Source: Glycomyces paridis (lineage in GTDB: Bacteria; Actinomycetota; Actinomycetes; Mycobacteriales; Micromonosporaceae). From it: a stretch of 64,000 nt of DNA. Shown in pieces: positions 1-8,211 of this stretch (position 1 is the stretch's first letter; the number at the start of each line of letters is the position of its first letter). The DNA lies in assembly GCF_004912155.1 (NCBI RefSeq), contig NZ_STGX01000009.1:145984-209983 (forward strand). The letters are read 5' to 3'. Both the position numbers and the translations under genes were made by a program. The notes beneath the pieces are model-generated. The model saw nothing but the letters and a program-made list of their open reading frames with translations, made no database searches and was not told where the DNA came from.

Positions 1-477
1 GGCGGCGGCCATGCCGATCGAGAGGCCGATGACGGTGGCGAGGACGATGCCGGCGCCGACGGCGAAGAGCGTCCAGGGCAGGTATTCCATGACGTGGTCG
101 AAGACCGTCTTGCTCGGGCTGGTCAACGAGTTGCCCATGTCGAGGGTGACGAGGCCCTTGAGGAAGTCGAGGTACTGCGCCCACACGCTGGCGTCGGGGT
201 CGTAGTTGACGATGTTCGCCGCGGTGGCGAGCGCCTGGTCGTGCGACATGCCCGCGGAGTTGAGGCGCCCGGCCATGATCTCGATGGGGTCGCCGGGCAT
301 GAAGTGCATGAGCAGGAAGGTGATCGTCGAGACGAGCCAGATGACGAACACGGACTGGAGGATGCGCCGGAAGGCGTAGGAGGTCCAGACGCGTCGCATG
401 ACGCCTGAGGCGGTGCGCCCAGGGGGCGCCGCGGCCGCCGCGCGCTGCTGCGGCGGGGGTGCGGTAGGTGCAGTCAC
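1..477 (-). CDS. Peptide/nickel-type ABC transporter permease (DppB/OppB family), N-terminal part
   Basis: This is the beginning of an inner-membrane permease of the binding-protein-dependent oligopeptide/dipeptide importer family; the rest lies beyond the window edge. The 159 visible residues have an Ala/Pro/Gln-rich cytoplasmic leader of about 27 residues, a first membrane span (about 35-55, RRILQSVFVIWLVSTITFLL), the family-typical 'MPGDP' just after it, an extracytoplasmic stretch containing 'MGNSL', and the start of a second span. I chose GTG at 477 because GAAGGAG lies 9-10 bases upstream; an internal ATG near 400 would also remove the unusual leader. Substrate cannot be told. A 24-base inverted repeat lies about 75 bases upstream. 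Family assignment is firm, the start moderately so. Confidence 0.85.
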   Translation of the reverse strand, partial: MTAPTAPPPQQRAAAAAPPGRTASGVMRRVWTSYAFRRILQSVFVIWLVSTITFLLMHFMPGDPIEIMAGRLNSAGMSHDQALATAANIVNYDPDASVWAQYLDFLKGLVTLDMGNSLTSPSKTVFDHVMEYLPWTLFAVGAGIVLATVIGLSIGMAAA

Positions 478-987
478 CTTGGTGCACTCCTTCGTGCGCT
501 AGTCGAAATCACGGCTCGCAAGCGTCGCCGTAGACGGGTGATCCGAAGCCGAAACAAATTGGAAAGATTGTTTCTAGTTAACGAACCTACCTGTCGTGAC
601 CCCGGGCACGCCAGCCTTGAGACGGAATCGTTACGTTGAACTTCAGTGAACGTTTTCCCTGGTCTCATCCCACGCCCTTCCGTCGACGGTATCGGGGCGA
701 CCGCCCGCCGATTCCGTCATCGCGCGCGCACGGAACGATTCCGGGCTGTGATGACCGGCAATGGGTCCGTTCGGGTGAGGCCGCGTGATCTGAACGTCCC
801 CGACGGGCGGACGCGCCCGCGCAGCAGGCGTGCGCGCGGCGGCTGTGACCATCGACTCCCCGGGCCGGTCTACGGACGCCCGCCAAGGGTCAGTACGCTC
901 GTACTGTTAGGAGCGGTACGCTCCCGCGCCGCACCAGGGCGCGATCCGACCAGGCGCCGCGAGGGCGCAGGAGAGGTGTCGAAACCC
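478..987. other. Intergenic region between divergent permease and icd
   Basis: About 510 bases without a convincing gene. The left part (about 530-600) is distinctly AT-rich for this genome and carries an inverted repeat (listed separately), so it probably holds the permease promoter. On the right, the 8-base word GTACGCTC occurs at 893-900 and again at 916-923, flanking a TACTGT hexamer (902-907) that could be the icd -10 element. Long open frames here are GC-driven and carry no recognisable protein. Confidence 0.4.
551..574. promoter_or_regulatory. Inverted repeat GAAACAA-N10-TTGTTTC, candidate operator
   Basis: Two perfect 7-base arms (551-557 and 568-574) lie in the AT-rich stretch upstream of the peptide permease gene. 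The size and symmetry suit a dimeric repressor such as a LacI- or GntR-type regulator of the transporter, but no regulator gene is visible and the assignment is inference. Confidence 0.35.
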
Positions 988-2208
988 ATGTCGAAGATCA
1001 AGGTCGCGAACCCCGTCGTCGAACTCGACGGCGACGAGATGACCCGCATCATCTGGAGCAAGATCAAGGACGGGCTCATCCACCCCTACCTGGACGTGGA
1101 CCTGCGCTACTACGACCTCTCGATCGAGCACCGCGACGCCACCGACGACCAGGTCACCGTCGACGCCGCCAACGCGATCGCCGAGCACAACGTCGGCGTC
1201 AAGTGCGCGACCATCACCCCCGACGAGGCCCGCGTCGAGGAGTTCGGCCTCAAGAAGATGTGGCGCTCCCCCAACGGGACCATCCGCAACATCCTCGGCG
1301 GCGTCGTCTTCCGCGAGCCCATCATCATGAGCAACGTCCCCCGCCTCGTGCCCGGCTGGACCAAGCCCATCGTCATCGGCCGCCACGCCTTCGGCGACCA
1401 GTACCGCGCCACCGACTTCAAGGTCGACCGCCCCGGCACCCTCACCGTCTCCTTCACCCCCGACGACGGCTCCGAGCCCATCGAGTTCGAGGTGGTCAAG
1501 TACCCCGAGGCCGGCGGCGTCGCCCTCTCCATGTACAACTTCAAGAAGTCCATCGAGGACTTCGCGCGCGCCAGCTTCCGCTACGGCCTCCAGCGCAACT
1601 ACCCCGTCTACATGTCCACCAAGAACACCATCCTCAAGGCCTACGACGGCATGTTCAAGGACGTGTTCCAGGAGGTCTTCGACGAGGAGTTCAAGGCCGA
1701 GTTCGAGGCCAAGGGCCTCACCTACGAGCACCGCCTCATCGACGACATGGTCGCCGCCGCGCTCAAGTGGGAGGGCGGCTACGTCTGGGCCTGCAAGAAC
1801 TACGACGGCGACGTCCAGTCCGACATCGTCGCCCAGGGCTTCGGCTCGCTCGGCCTCATGACCTCCGTCCTCATGACCCCCGACGGCAAGACCGTCGAGG
1901 CCGAGGCCGCCCACGGCACCGTCACCCGCCACTACCGTGCCCACCAGCGCGGCGAGAAGACCTCGACCAACCCGATCGCCTCGATCTTCGCCTGGACCCG
2001 GGGCCTCGCCCACCGCGGCAAGCTCGACGGCACCCCCGAGGTCACCGGCTTCGCCGACACCCTCGAACGCGTCGTCATCGACACCGTCGAAGGCGGGCGC
2101 ATGACCAAGGACCTCGCGCTCCTCATCGGCCGCGACGCCCCCTGGGAGACCACCGACGAGTTCCTCGACACGCTCTCGGAGAACCTGGCCAAGAAGATCG
2201 CCGGGTAG
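988..2208 (+). CDS. icd: NADP-dependent isocitrate dehydrogenase (dimeric, eukaryote-like type)
   Basis: Oxidatively decarboxylates isocitrate to 2-oxoglutarate in the TCA cycle, reducing NADP. The 406-residue product begins [20 protein letters not shown], the signature opening of the dimeric IDH class shared with mitochondrial enzymes and mycobacterial Icd1, and its length fits that class. The isocitrate-binding 'SPNGTIRN' motif (about residues 92-99) and the C-terminal '[11 protein letters not shown]' nucleotide region are present. The frame is open further upstream, but ATG 988 is preferred because it gives the conserved N-terminus and AGGAGAGG lies 11 bases upstream; GTG 976 would sit on top of that site. 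It is monocistronic, followed by a long hairpin. Confidence 0.97.
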   Translation: MSKIKVANPVVELDGDEMTRIIWSKIKDGLIHPYLDVDLRYYDLSIEHRDATDDQVTVDAANAIAEHNVGVKCATITPDEARVEEFGLKKMWRSPNGTIRNILGGVVFREPIIMSNVPRLVPGWTKPIVIGRHAFGDQYRATDFKVDRPGTLTVSFTPDDGSEPIEFEVVKYPEAGGVALSMYNFKKSIEDFARASFRYGLQRNYPVYMSTKNTILKAYDGMFKDVFQEVFDEEFKAEFEAKGLTYEHRLIDDMVAAALKWEGGYVWACKNYDGDVQSDIVAQGFGSLGLMTSVLMTPDGKTVEAEAAHGTVTRHYRAHQRGEKTSTNPIASIFAWTRGLAHRGKLDGTPEVTGFADTLERVVIDTVEGGRMTKDLALLIGRDAPWETTDEFLDTLSENLAKKIAG

Positions 2209-2311
2209 CAGGCCGTAACCGGGCCCCCGCGGGCTCGTTTCACCAGCAGCGGTCACCGCGCGCACCGGACCGGCGACGGCCCGGCGCCGCAGCGGCCGTC
2301 CCTTCCCAGTT

Positions 2312-2365
2312 GGAGGCCCCGGCCGACGTGTGCAGTCGCACAGTCGGCAGGGGCCTCCCCCCTTT
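2312..2365 (+). terminator. Long near-perfect hairpin downstream of icd
   Basis: GGAGGCCCC (2312-2320 region) pairs with GGGGCCTCC (2350-2358 region), and inside it GCCGAC pairs with GTCGGC and TGTGC with GCACA around a 4-base loop. A pyrimidine run containing TTT follows. It lies about 100 bases after the icd stop and before the next promoter, so an icd terminator is the simplest reading. Confidence 0.6.
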
Positions 2366-2370
2366 CCCGG

Positions 2371-2394
2371 CTTGTAAACTGATCGGGTCACAAG
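2371..2394 (+). promoter_or_regulatory. Candidate -10 element within a short inverted repeat
   Basis: TAAACT (2375-2380) resembles an actinobacterial -10 hexamer and would give a transcript with a leader of about 30 bases before GTG 2419. It overlaps a weak inverted repeat, CTTGT (2371-2375) with ACAAG (2390-2394). No clear -35 box is visible. Confidence 0.35.
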
Positions 2395-2418
2395 TCGCAG
2401 AGCGAAAGGCAGACACAC

Positions 2419-3147
2419 GTGAGAGGCGTCATCCTCGCCGCCGGACAAGGTCAGCGCCTTCGCCCCGACACCGACCACCTGCCCAAGACGCTCCTGCCGG
2501 TCACCGCGACCGAGACGATCCTCGACACCATCGTGCGCGGCCTCGTCGAAGTCGGCGTGGCCGACCTCGCGATCACCGTCGGGCACGCGGCCGAGAAGAT
2601 CCGCGAGCACGCCCCGGTCCTGGAGGACCGCTACGGCGCCCGCGTCGCCATCGTCGACAACGACAAACCCCACTGGAACAACGCGTACTCGCTGTGGACG
2701 GCCCGCGGCCACTTCGCCGACGGCGCGATCCTCGTCAACGGTGACACCGTCCACCCCACCAGCGTCGAGCGGTCCCTCCTGGCCGCCGCCGAGGACGACC
2801 CGCGCCTGCTCCTGGCCCTGGACGACCACAAGACGCTCACCGAGGAGGCCATGAAGGTCCGCACCGGCCCCGGCGGCGTCGAGCTCATCCACAAGGCCCA
2901 GCCGGTCGAGTCGGCCGCGGGGGAGTACATCGGCGTCAGCCTCATCCCCGCCGCCGTGGCCGAGGACCTCGTCAAGGCCCTCGAAGCGACCTTCGAGCGC
3001 GACACGACCCTCTACTACGAGGACGCTTATCAATTGCTGGCCGAGGCCGGGCGGATCGGGACGGTCTCGACCGGGCCCGTCGCCTGGACCGAGGTCGACG
3101 ACCACGCCGACTGGGCGCTGGCGAAGGCCATCCTGAAGGACCTGTAG
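2419..3147 (+). CDS. NTP-transferase family nucleotidyltransferase (phosphocholine cytidylyltransferase-like)
   Basis: A 242-residue Rossmann-type nucleotidyltransferase that should activate a small phosphorylated alcohol or sugar with CTP or another NTP. The N-terminus MRGVILAAGQGQRLRPDT is the G-X-G-X-R nucleotide-binding loop, PKTLLPV follows as the usual second motif, and 'ILVNGDTV' supplies the metal-binding Asp (about residue 111). Length and the NNAYSLWTAR segment resemble LicC-like phosphocholine/CDP-alcohol cytidylyltransferases. Start is GTG 2419 with GAAAGG upstream. The stop overlaps the start of the glycerol-1-phosphate dehydrogenase (TAGTG), so the two are translationally coupled. 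By context the substrate may be sn-glycerol-1-phosphate, giving a CDP-glycerol enantiomer, but this is inference. Confidence 0.8.
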   Translation: MRGVILAAGQGQRLRPDTDHLPKTLLPVTATETILDTIVRGLVEVGVADLAITVGHAAEKIREHAPVLEDRYGARVAIVDNDKPHWNNAYSLWTARGHFADGAILVNGDTVHPTSVERSLLAAAEDDPRLLLALDDHKTLTEEAMKVRTGPGGVELIHKAQPVESAAGEYIGVSLIPAAVAEDLVKALEATFERDTTLYYEDAYQLLAEAGRIGTVSTGPVAWTEVDDHADWALAKAILKDL

Positions 3148-4202
3148 TGCCGACCTTCGCCCGCACCGTCCTGGCGCCGATCACCGTCGAGGTCTCCGCC
3201 GGCGCGGTCGCGCGCCTGCCGGAGCTGCTCGCGGACTCGCGGATCTCCTCGGGCGGTCGCGTCGCCGTCGCGCTGGGGCCGGGCCTGGGCGAGACGATCG
3301 CGGCCGAACTCGACCACCTCCCGGACGCGACCGTCCACACCGTCAAGCCCGGGAGCCTCGACAGCGCGAAGGAGCTGACGCGGCGCCTGCGCGACGACCA
3401 CCGGGTCGACGCGCTCGTGGGCATCGGCGGCGGCAAGCTGCTCGACACCGCGAAGTGGGCGGCCTCCGACCTGGGCCTGCCGATGGTCTCGGTCGCCACG
3501 AGCCTCGCCCACGACGGCCTCGCGTCCCCCACGGCCTCGCTCGAACGCGACGGCGTCTCGGTCTCCTACGGGGTGCACCCGCCGCTGGCGGTGCTCGCCG
3601 ACCTCGACTTCATCCGCCAGGCCCCCGCGCACCAGCTGCGGTCCGGGATCGGGGACGCGCTGACGAACCTCTCGGCGGTCGCCGACTGGCAGCTCTCCCA
3701 CGAGGTGAACGGCGAGCCCGTCGACGGCCTCGCCGCGGCCATCGCCCGCACCGGCGCCGAGGCGGTCCTGCGCCACCCCGGCGGCATCGGCGACGACGCG
3801 TTCCTGTCGACCCTCGCCGACGCGCTCATCCAGGGTGGCCTCGCCTCCAGCATGGCCGGGTCCTCCCGTCCCTGCTCGGGCGGCTGCCACGAGATCGCGC
3901 ACGCGCTCGAAGCGCTCCACCCCGGTCTCGCCACGCACGGCGCCGAGGGGGCGCTCGGCGCCCTCGTGTGCACCTGGCTGCGCGGCGACCTCGCCCTGTT
4001 CAAGGAGCTGTCGGCGGCCATGCGGCGGCACGGGTTGCCGCGCACCGCAGATGAATTGGGTCTGAACACGGCCGAGCTCGCCACAGCGGTGGCCTATGCG
4101 CCGAGGACCCGCCCAGGCCGTTATACGATTCTCGAACATCGTGAACTGGACTCGGTGGCGCTGGAGCGACACCTGACGGAGATGATGCATGAGCTCGACT
4201 AG
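3147..4202 (+). CDS. Glycerol-1-phosphate dehydrogenase-like (iron/zinc-containing alcohol dehydrogenase fold)
   Basis: A 351-residue member of the glycerol dehydrogenase / sn-glycerol-1-phosphate dehydrogenase superfamily (EgsA/AraM branch), expected to reduce dihydroxyacetone phosphate with NAD(P)H. Visible features are the 'GIGGGKLLDTAK' nucleotide-binding loop (about residues 92-103), 'SLAHDGLASPTAS' (about 117-129), and three metal-ligand segments: the Asp in SGIGDAL, the His in SRPCSGGCHEIAH and the His in LATHGAEG. SRPCSGGCHE replaces the commoner SRPxSGxEH, so the first His/Glu arrangement is slightly unusual. GTG 3147 overlaps the preceding stop, and the 3' end overlaps the exporter gene by 14 bases, so all three genes form one operon. 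Confidence 0.82.
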   Translation: MPTFARTVLAPITVEVSAGAVARLPELLADSRISSGGRVAVALGPGLGETIAAELDHLPDATVHTVKPGSLDSAKELTRRLRDDHRVDALVGIGGGKLLDTAKWAASDLGLPMVSVATSLAHDGLASPTASLERDGVSVSYGVHPPLAVLADLDFIRQAPAHQLRSGIGDALTNLSAVADWQLSHEVNGEPVDGLAAAIARTGAEAVLRHPGGIGDDAFLSTLADALIQGGLASSMAGSSRPCSGGCHEIAHALEALHPGLATHGAEGALGALVCTWLRGDLALFKELSAAMRRHGLPRTADELGLNTAELATAVAYAPRTRPGRYTILEHRELDSVALERHLTEMMHELD

Positions 4203-5808
4203 CCCGCACCCCGACGGAGTCTCCGGCCCAGCCGGCGGCGGCGACGGGAGCCCGGACACCTTCGACCCGGCCGCTCCCCAAGGCGGTTTCGGCACCGGGC
4301 CCTCGGGCTCCCCCGCGGGCTACCCGCCGGGGGCCATGAGCTCGGGATCGGCGGCTTTCGCGAGCCCGCCGCCGTCGGCGGCCCCGGGCATCACCCCGCA
4401 GCCGCCCCACCCCGTCCAGGGGCAGCCGCCGCAGGGCTACGGCGCCGGTCCGGCCTCCTTCCCCGCGCCCGCCGCGCAGCAGCCGGCCGCCTACGGCGCC
4501 CCGGCGCACCGTCCCCAGCAGGCGCCCTACGGCGCCCCGCAGGGCCAGCCGAACCCGCAGCAGCCGTACGGCCCCTCGCAGCCGCGCAACCCCTCGCCGC
4601 CCTACGGCGGGGCGCCGCACCCGGGCGGCCAGCCCGGCCCGTACGGCCAGCCGCCCCAAGGGCAGCCGACCGCGCCGCCGCCGAACCCGGCGCCCTACGG
4701 CCACCCGACGCCTCCTCCCGCGGCTCAGCCTCCGGCGACCGCGCCGTATGCGGCGGCCCCCCAGGGCCCGCCGCACGCGCCCGGCCAGGTCCCCCCGGCC
4801 CCGCACGCGACCCGCATCGAGCCGGGCCGCGACATGCCGATGGCCGGGGCCTCCCCGATCCGCCGGAACCTCGACGACACCGCCGAACTGCCGGCGTTCC
4901 TCGACTCCGCCCGCAGCGACGAGCGCCCCATCGGCGCCAAGCCCGAGAGCAGCGAGGCCGAGACCAAGCCGCTGAAGCGGAAGTTCCCGCTGACGACCGG
5001 CTTCACCGCGCTCCTGCGCCACCGCTACTCGCTGTCGGTCCTCGTCCGCCGCGACCTCGCCGTCAAGTACCAGTCGACGGCGATGGGCTACATGTGGTCG
5101 CTCATCGAGCCGGTCAGCCTCGCGCTCATCTACTGGTTCGTGTTCGGCCTGCTCTTCGACAGCGGCCGGGCGATGCCCGAGGGCGCCGAGAACGTCGGCT
5201 ACATCCTCTTCATCGTCTCCGGCATCTTCGCCTACCAGTGGTTCAGCTCCGCGACCAGCGAGGGCGCCAAGTCCCTCGGCGGGCAGTCGAGCCTCATCAC
5301 CGTCATGAAGGTGCCCCGAGAGGTCTTCCCGGTCTCGAAGGTCTTCGCGCGCTTCGCCGAATACGTCGTCGGCTTCCCGATCCTCCTGATCATCGCCGTC
5401 ATCTACGGCGGCACCTTCGGGCTCAACCTGCTGTGGCTCATCCCCGCGATCCTCGTGCAGGCCATGCTGCTCACCGGCATGGTGTTCATCCTCTCCGCCG
5501 CCAACGTCCTGTTCAAGGACGTGCAGCGGTTCCTGAGCCTGTTCATGCGCCTCCTGTTCTACGCATCGGCGATCATCTACCCGATCACCCAGGTCGAGAC
5601 GGCGCTCAAGGACCACCCGCTCGTCTACGACCTCTACTCGGTGAACCCGCTCATCGGCATCTTCTCGATGCACCGCGCGGTCTTCATCCCCGAGTTCGCG
5701 CCCAGCTGGTTCCAGCTCGGCACGGCCGTCGGCGTCTCGACGTTCCTGCTGTTCTTCGGACGCTGGATCTTCTACAAGCTCGAACCGCGCGTCCTCAAGG
5801 CGCTCTAG
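4189..5808 (+). CDS. TagG/ABC-2-type polysaccharide export permease with long Pro/Gln-rich N-terminus
   Basis: A 539-residue protein. Residues 1 to about 240 are low-complexity (Pro, Gly, Gln, Ala, Tyr), predicted disordered and cytoplasmic. About residue 265 to the end is a complete ABC-2 membrane domain with six likely spans, including 'YMWSLIEPVSLALIYWFVF' and a C-terminal 'FYKLEPRVLKAL'. Such permeases (TagG, RfbA/Wzm) pair with an ATPase (TagH/Wzt) to export teichoic acid or O-antigen-type polymers. No partner ATPase is adjacent in this window. ATG 4189 overlaps the dehydrogenase gene and keeps the extension. The extension is the oddity, since related permeases usually begin shortly before the first span. 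Function of the core is clear; the cargo is inferred from the neighbours. Confidence 0.88.
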   Translation: MSSTSPHPDGVSGPAGGGDGSPDTFDPAAPQGGFGTGPSGSPAGYPPGAMSSGSAAFASPPPSAAPGITPQPPHPVQGQPPQGYGAGPASFPAPAAQQPAAYGAPAHRPQQAPYGAPQGQPNPQQPYGPSQPRNPSPPYGGAPHPGGQPGPYGQPPQGQPTAPPPNPAPYGHPTPPPAAQPPATAPYAAAPQGPPHAPGQVPPAPHATRIEPGRDMPMAGASPIRRNLDDTAELPAFLDSARSDERPIGAKPESSEAETKPLKRKFPLTTGFTALLRHRYSLSVLVRRDLAVKYQSTAMGYMWSLIEPVSLALIYWFVFGLLFDSGRAMPEGAENVGYILFIVSGIFAYQWFSSATSEGAKSLGGQSSLITVMKVPREVFPVSKVFARFAEYVVGFPILLIIAVIYGGTFGLNLLWLIPAILVQAMLLTGMVFILSAANVLFKDVQRFLSLFMRLLFYASAIIYPITQVETALKDHPLVYDLYSVNPLIGIFSMHRAVFIPEFAPSWFQLGTAVGVSTFLLFFGRWIFYKLEPRVLKAL

Positions 5809-5815
5809 GCACCAC

Positions 5816-5846
5816 GGCCCCGACCACCCGGTCGGGGCCGCTTTTT
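5816..5846 (+). terminator. Rho-independent terminator after the exporter operon
   Basis: GGCCCCGACC (5816-5825) pairs perfectly with GGTCGGGGCC (5830-5839) around a 4-base loop and is followed by GCTTTTT. It lies 8 bases after the permease stop. Confidence 0.92.
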
Positions 5847-5930
5847 GTTCGCCCCGGCTCCCCCCGCCGTTCACCGCCGCTTCGCCTTCGCGGCGGAGGA
5901 TGTGCCGATGCCCGCCCGCCGCGCCGCTTC

Positions 5931-8027
5931 ATGACCGCCCTCGAACGCGACACGCTCCTGCTGCCGCGCATCGCCGCCCCGGCCTCCTGGAAGGGCACGG
6001 GTTTCCGGGCCGACGTGCAGGGCCTGCGCGCCGTCGCGGTCGGCCTCGTCCTGCTCTCCCACGCCGGACTCCCCGGCTTCGCGGGCGGCTACGTCGGCGT
6101 CGACGTGTTCTTCGTGCTCTCCGGCTTCCTCATCACCTCCCTGCTGGTGAAGGAGGTCTTCGACACCGGGCGGATCTCCATCGCCGGGTTCTACGCCCGC
6201 CGCGCCCGCCGCATCCTCCCCGCCGCCAGCGCGGCCCTCATCGCGACCGTCGCCGCCGCGTGGCTGTGGTTCCCCGTCACCCGCCTCGAAGCGGTCATGC
6301 ACGACGCGCTCGCCGTCGTCGTCTACCTCGTCAACTACCGCTTCATCGCCGAGCAGACCGAGTACCTCAACGCCGACCAGATGCCCTCGCCGTTCCAGCA
6401 GTACTGGTCCCTCGCGGTCGAAGAGCAGTTCTACCTGGTCTGGCCGCTGCTGCTCCTCGTGCTCCTGCTGCTGGTGCGCCGCAACCCGAAACGCCTCGTC
6501 GCGGCCGGGATCGCGGCCTCGGCGGCCGTCTTCGCCGCCACCCTCGCCCTCTCGGTCGCCGTCACCGCCGCCTCGCAGCCCACCGCCTACTACGCCGCCC
6601 ACACCCGCGCCTGGGAGCTCGCCGCCGGGGCGCTCCTCGCCCTGACCCTGCCGCGGTTGCGGCGCCTGCCTCGGGCGGTCGCGGCCGTGCTCGGCCTCGG
6701 CGGCCTCGCCGCGATCGGCGCCTCCGGGGTGCTCTACACCGAGGCGACACCGTTCCCGGGGTACGCCGCGCTCGCGCCGGTCCTGGGCACCGCCGCGGTC
6801 ATCGCCGCCGGGACCGCCGGGCCGAACCCCGCCGCGTCGCTGCTCGCCGCCGCGCCGTTCCAGTTCCTCGGGCGGATCTCCTACAGCCTGTACCTGTGGC
6901 ACTGGCCGATCCTCATCCTCGCGCCGCTCGCGCTCGGCGCCGAGCCCTCGCTGCTGCTCAACCTCATCCTGCTCACCGCCACCGTCGGGGTCGCGCAGCT
7001 GTCCTACGCGTGGATCGAGACCCCCGCGCGCACGTGGCGGCCGCTCAAGCGCGACCTCGCCGGGCTCGCGACCGGCCTCGTCTGCTCGCTCCTCGGCGTC
7101 GCCGCGGTCCTGGCCCTGACCCTGTGGTTCCCCAAAGCGCCTGCGGCCGAAGCGGTCGACCTCGCCGCCGTCGAACGCGCCGCCGACCTCGCCGCGCTCC
7201 AGGAGGGCCTCGCCGACGGCCTCGCGCTCGAGTCCGTGCCCGCCGACCTCGCCCCGCCGCTGCCCGAGGTCGCCGGCGACCGGCCCGCGACCTACGACGG
7301 CGACTGCCACCTCGACTTCGAGTCGACCGCGCTGCCCGAGGGCTGCGTGTGGGGCGACCCGGAGTCGGGCACCGACGTCGTCCTCTTCGGCGACTCCCAT
7401 GCCGCCCAGTGGTTTCCGGCCCTCAACGCGATCGCCGAGGAGGAGGGCTGGCGGCTGCTGAGCCGCACGAAGAGCTCCTGCACGCCCGTCGACGTCCCCG
7501 TCGGCAGCGTCCAGGCCGAAGGCGAGTACACCCAGTGCCGCGAATGGCGCGAGCACGTCTACGACGAGATCGACGTGCTCCGGCCCGAACTCGTCGTCAT
7601 CGGCACCTCCGACAACGCCACCCCCCTCGGCGCCGACGACCCCGCCGCCGCCTGGGCCGACGGCTGGACCGCCGCCCTCGACCGCGTCGGCGCCGCCGCC
7701 GCGAACGTGGCCGTTCTCACCGACACCCCTTGGGCCACCGGCGAAGCGGCCCCCGACTGCCTCGCCCTCCACCCCGACGCCCCCGCCGACTGCCTCCAGA
7801 GCGACCCCTACGCCCTGTCCCACCTGGACAACCGCACCGCCGGCCTCGCCGCCGTCGCAGCCTCCGACGCGCTCCTGGTCGACACCGAGCCGTGGTTCTG
7901 CCTCGACGGACGCTGCCCCCTCGTCGTCGGCGGCCTCCTCGTCTACCGCGACAAGCACCACATCTCCACCCCGTACGCGGTCGCCCTCGCCACCCTCCTC
8001 GCCGACGCCCTGCCCGATCTGCGGTAA
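5931..8027 (+). CDS. Membrane O-acyltransferase with C-terminal SGNH domain (OafA/AT3-SGNH type), copy 1
   Basis: A 698-residue integral membrane protein. The N-terminal AT3 (Acyl_transf_3) domain (about 20-380) begins 'QGLRAVAVGLVLLSHAG' with the conserved His, has the 'RRARRILPA' motif and about ten hydrophobic spans including YSLYLWHWPI. A linker leads to an extracytoplasmic SGNH domain (about 440-690) with block I 'GDSHAAQWF' (Ser near residue 486) and a C-terminal 'DKHHIS' carrying the Asp/His pair. Such fusions transfer acetyl groups from cytoplasmic acetyl-CoA to surface glycans. ATG 5931 is chosen because the conserved domain begins soon after and the frame upstream is GC-driven; no good ribosome site is seen. 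It is tandem with a close paralogue. The acceptor is probably the polymer made by this cluster. Confidence 0.88.
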   Translation: MTALERDTLLLPRIAAPASWKGTGFRADVQGLRAVAVGLVLLSHAGLPGFAGGYVGVDVFFVLSGFLITSLLVKEVFDTGRISIAGFYARRARRILPAASAALIATVAAAWLWFPVTRLEAVMHDALAVVVYLVNYRFIAEQTEYLNADQMPSPFQQYWSLAVEEQFYLVWPLLLLVLLLLVRRNPKRLVAAGIAASAAVFAATLALSVAVTAASQPTAYYAAHTRAWELAAGALLALTLPRLRRLPRAVAAVLGLGGLAAIGASGVLYTEATPFPGYAALAPVLGTAAVIAAGTAGPNPAASLLAAAPFQFLGRISYSLYLWHWPILILAPLALGAEPSLLLNLILLTATVGVAQLSYAWIETPARTWRPLKRDLAGLATGLVCSLLGVAAVLALTLWFPKAPAAEAVDLAAVERAADLAALQEGLADGLALESVPADLAPPLPEVAGDRPATYDGDCHLDFESTALPEGCVWGDPESGTDVVLFGDSHAAQWFPALNAIAEEEGWRLLSRTKSSCTPVDVPVGSVQAEGEYTQCREWREHVYDEIDVLRPELVVIGTSDNATPLGADDPAAAWADGWTAALDRVGAAAANVAVLTDTPWATGEAAPDCLALHPDAPADCLQSDPYALSHLDNRTAGLAAVAASDALLVDTEPWFCLDGRCPLVVGGLLVYRDKHHISTPYAVALATLLADALPDLR

Positions 8028-8158
8028 TACGCACCCCGCGCGACCGGTCGGGGCGGGTCCGACTCGCGAATGCTCGGTACGATGATCCCTACGGACCCTT
8101 CCGCAGTCCTCGACGGACGGGCCGGCACCACCCAGCCGCCCGGCGAACCACCGGCGCC

Positions 8159-8164
8159 TAGGAT
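8159..8164 (+). promoter_or_regulatory. Candidate -10 (TAGGAT) for the second acyltransferase
   Basis: TAGGAT lies 47 bases before ATG 8212, in the 184-base gap between the two acyltransferase genes. A ribosome site (GGAGA, 8196-8200) follows. A second TACGAT hexamer lies near 8079. The copies may therefore be transcribed separately. Confidence 0.35.
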
Positions 8165-8211
8165 GGGGCGACCCGACGCCTCGGCACCCCGTAGACGGAG
8201 ACTTTCTCACC

